From the NCBI GenBank assembly GCA_031276375.1, contig JAISNE010000419.1, positions 1 to 7,205 of the forward strand: a DNA stretch of 7,205 nt, read 5' to 3'. The DNA is from Accumulibacter sp. (lineage in GTDB: Bacteria > Pseudomonadota > Gammaproteobacteria > Burkholderiales > Rhodocyclaceae). Below, piece by piece: positions 7,052 through 7,205 of the stretch (positions are counted from its first letter, which is position 1; every line of letters starts with the position of its first letter). Under the pieces are notes generated by a model, which saw only the letters and a list, made by a program, of their open reading frames with translations, did no database searches and had not been told where the DNA came from. Position numbers and translations under genes: made by a program.

Positions 7052-7180
7052 GACGGGCGCGGGGGACGGTTGGCGATGGCGGATTCCATCGATTCGCATT
7101 GCCGGTAATAAACCAAGGGATGAATTCCGTAGCGACGGGTGATACAAAGTTGCCGCCAAACCATCGTGATACGAAAACAA

Positions 7181-7205
7181 ATGACTGAAATCTTGACTCG
7201 CCGGA
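7181..7205 (+). CDS. Possible start of a gene cut by the window edge
   Basis: An ATG at 7181 opens a frame reading MTEILTRR to the edge. There is no Shine-Dalgarno; the bases before it are GATACGAAAACAA. Eight residues cannot be assigned to a family. The only support is the drop in GC content before it and the position after an intergenic repeat cluster. It may be chance. Confidence 0.2.

Overview
The window is about 7.2 kb of GC-rich DNA. Codon use, gene order and protein sequences look like a betaproteobacterium, most like Rhodocyclales and relatives. That placement is judged from remembered family sequences, not from a search. Five complete genes and one 3' gene fragment are well supported. 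I see no prophage, transposase, CRISPR array, tRNA or rRNA.

Left edge (1-291): the 3' end of yacG runs rightward into the edge of a leftward operon. The convergent gap holds an imperfect hairpin with a T-rich tract on the minus strand, a plausible terminator for that operon. It also holds a perfect 8-bp tandem duplication.

Centre (292-4121, minus strand): a compact operon in the order xseB - ispA - dxs - folE2. It encodes the small subunit of exonuclease VII, farnesyl diphosphate synthase, DXP synthase and the type IB GTP cyclohydrolase. xseB/ispA and dxs/folE2 overlap as ATGA, which suggests translational coupling. ispA and dxs are 25 bp apart, and that gap is an 11-bp tandem duplication with no Shine-Dalgarno (SD) sequence. 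DXS commits pyruvate and glyceraldehyde 3-phosphate to the MEP isoprenoid pathway and IspA makes the C15 precursor. FolE2 opens the pterin/folate pathway.

Divergent gap (4122-4405): this separates the operon from two rightward genes. It holds a 33-bp sequence that is both a tandem repeat and a hairpin, an 11-bp-period repeat tract, and weak candidate promoters in both directions.

Right part (4406-6521, plus strand): a 10-TM EamA/DMT-family permease is followed 58 bp later by a 400-aa protein. That protein joins an N-terminal SpoIIAA-like (STAS-fold) domain to a complete two-domain 3-mercaptopyruvate/thiosulfate sulfurtransferase with a CGSGVSA active site. This fusion is the most unusual protein in the window.

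Right edge (6522-7205): about 680 bp without a convincing gene. Its second half carries dispersed-repeat-type palindromes: an inverted pair of GCGGGAGC hairpins and one element matching the Neisseria dRS3 pattern. A possible gene start lies in the last 25 bases.

Most of the window is ordinary housekeeping sequence. The points worth a second look are the fusion protein, the dxs start region, and the short tandem duplications found in several of the gaps.
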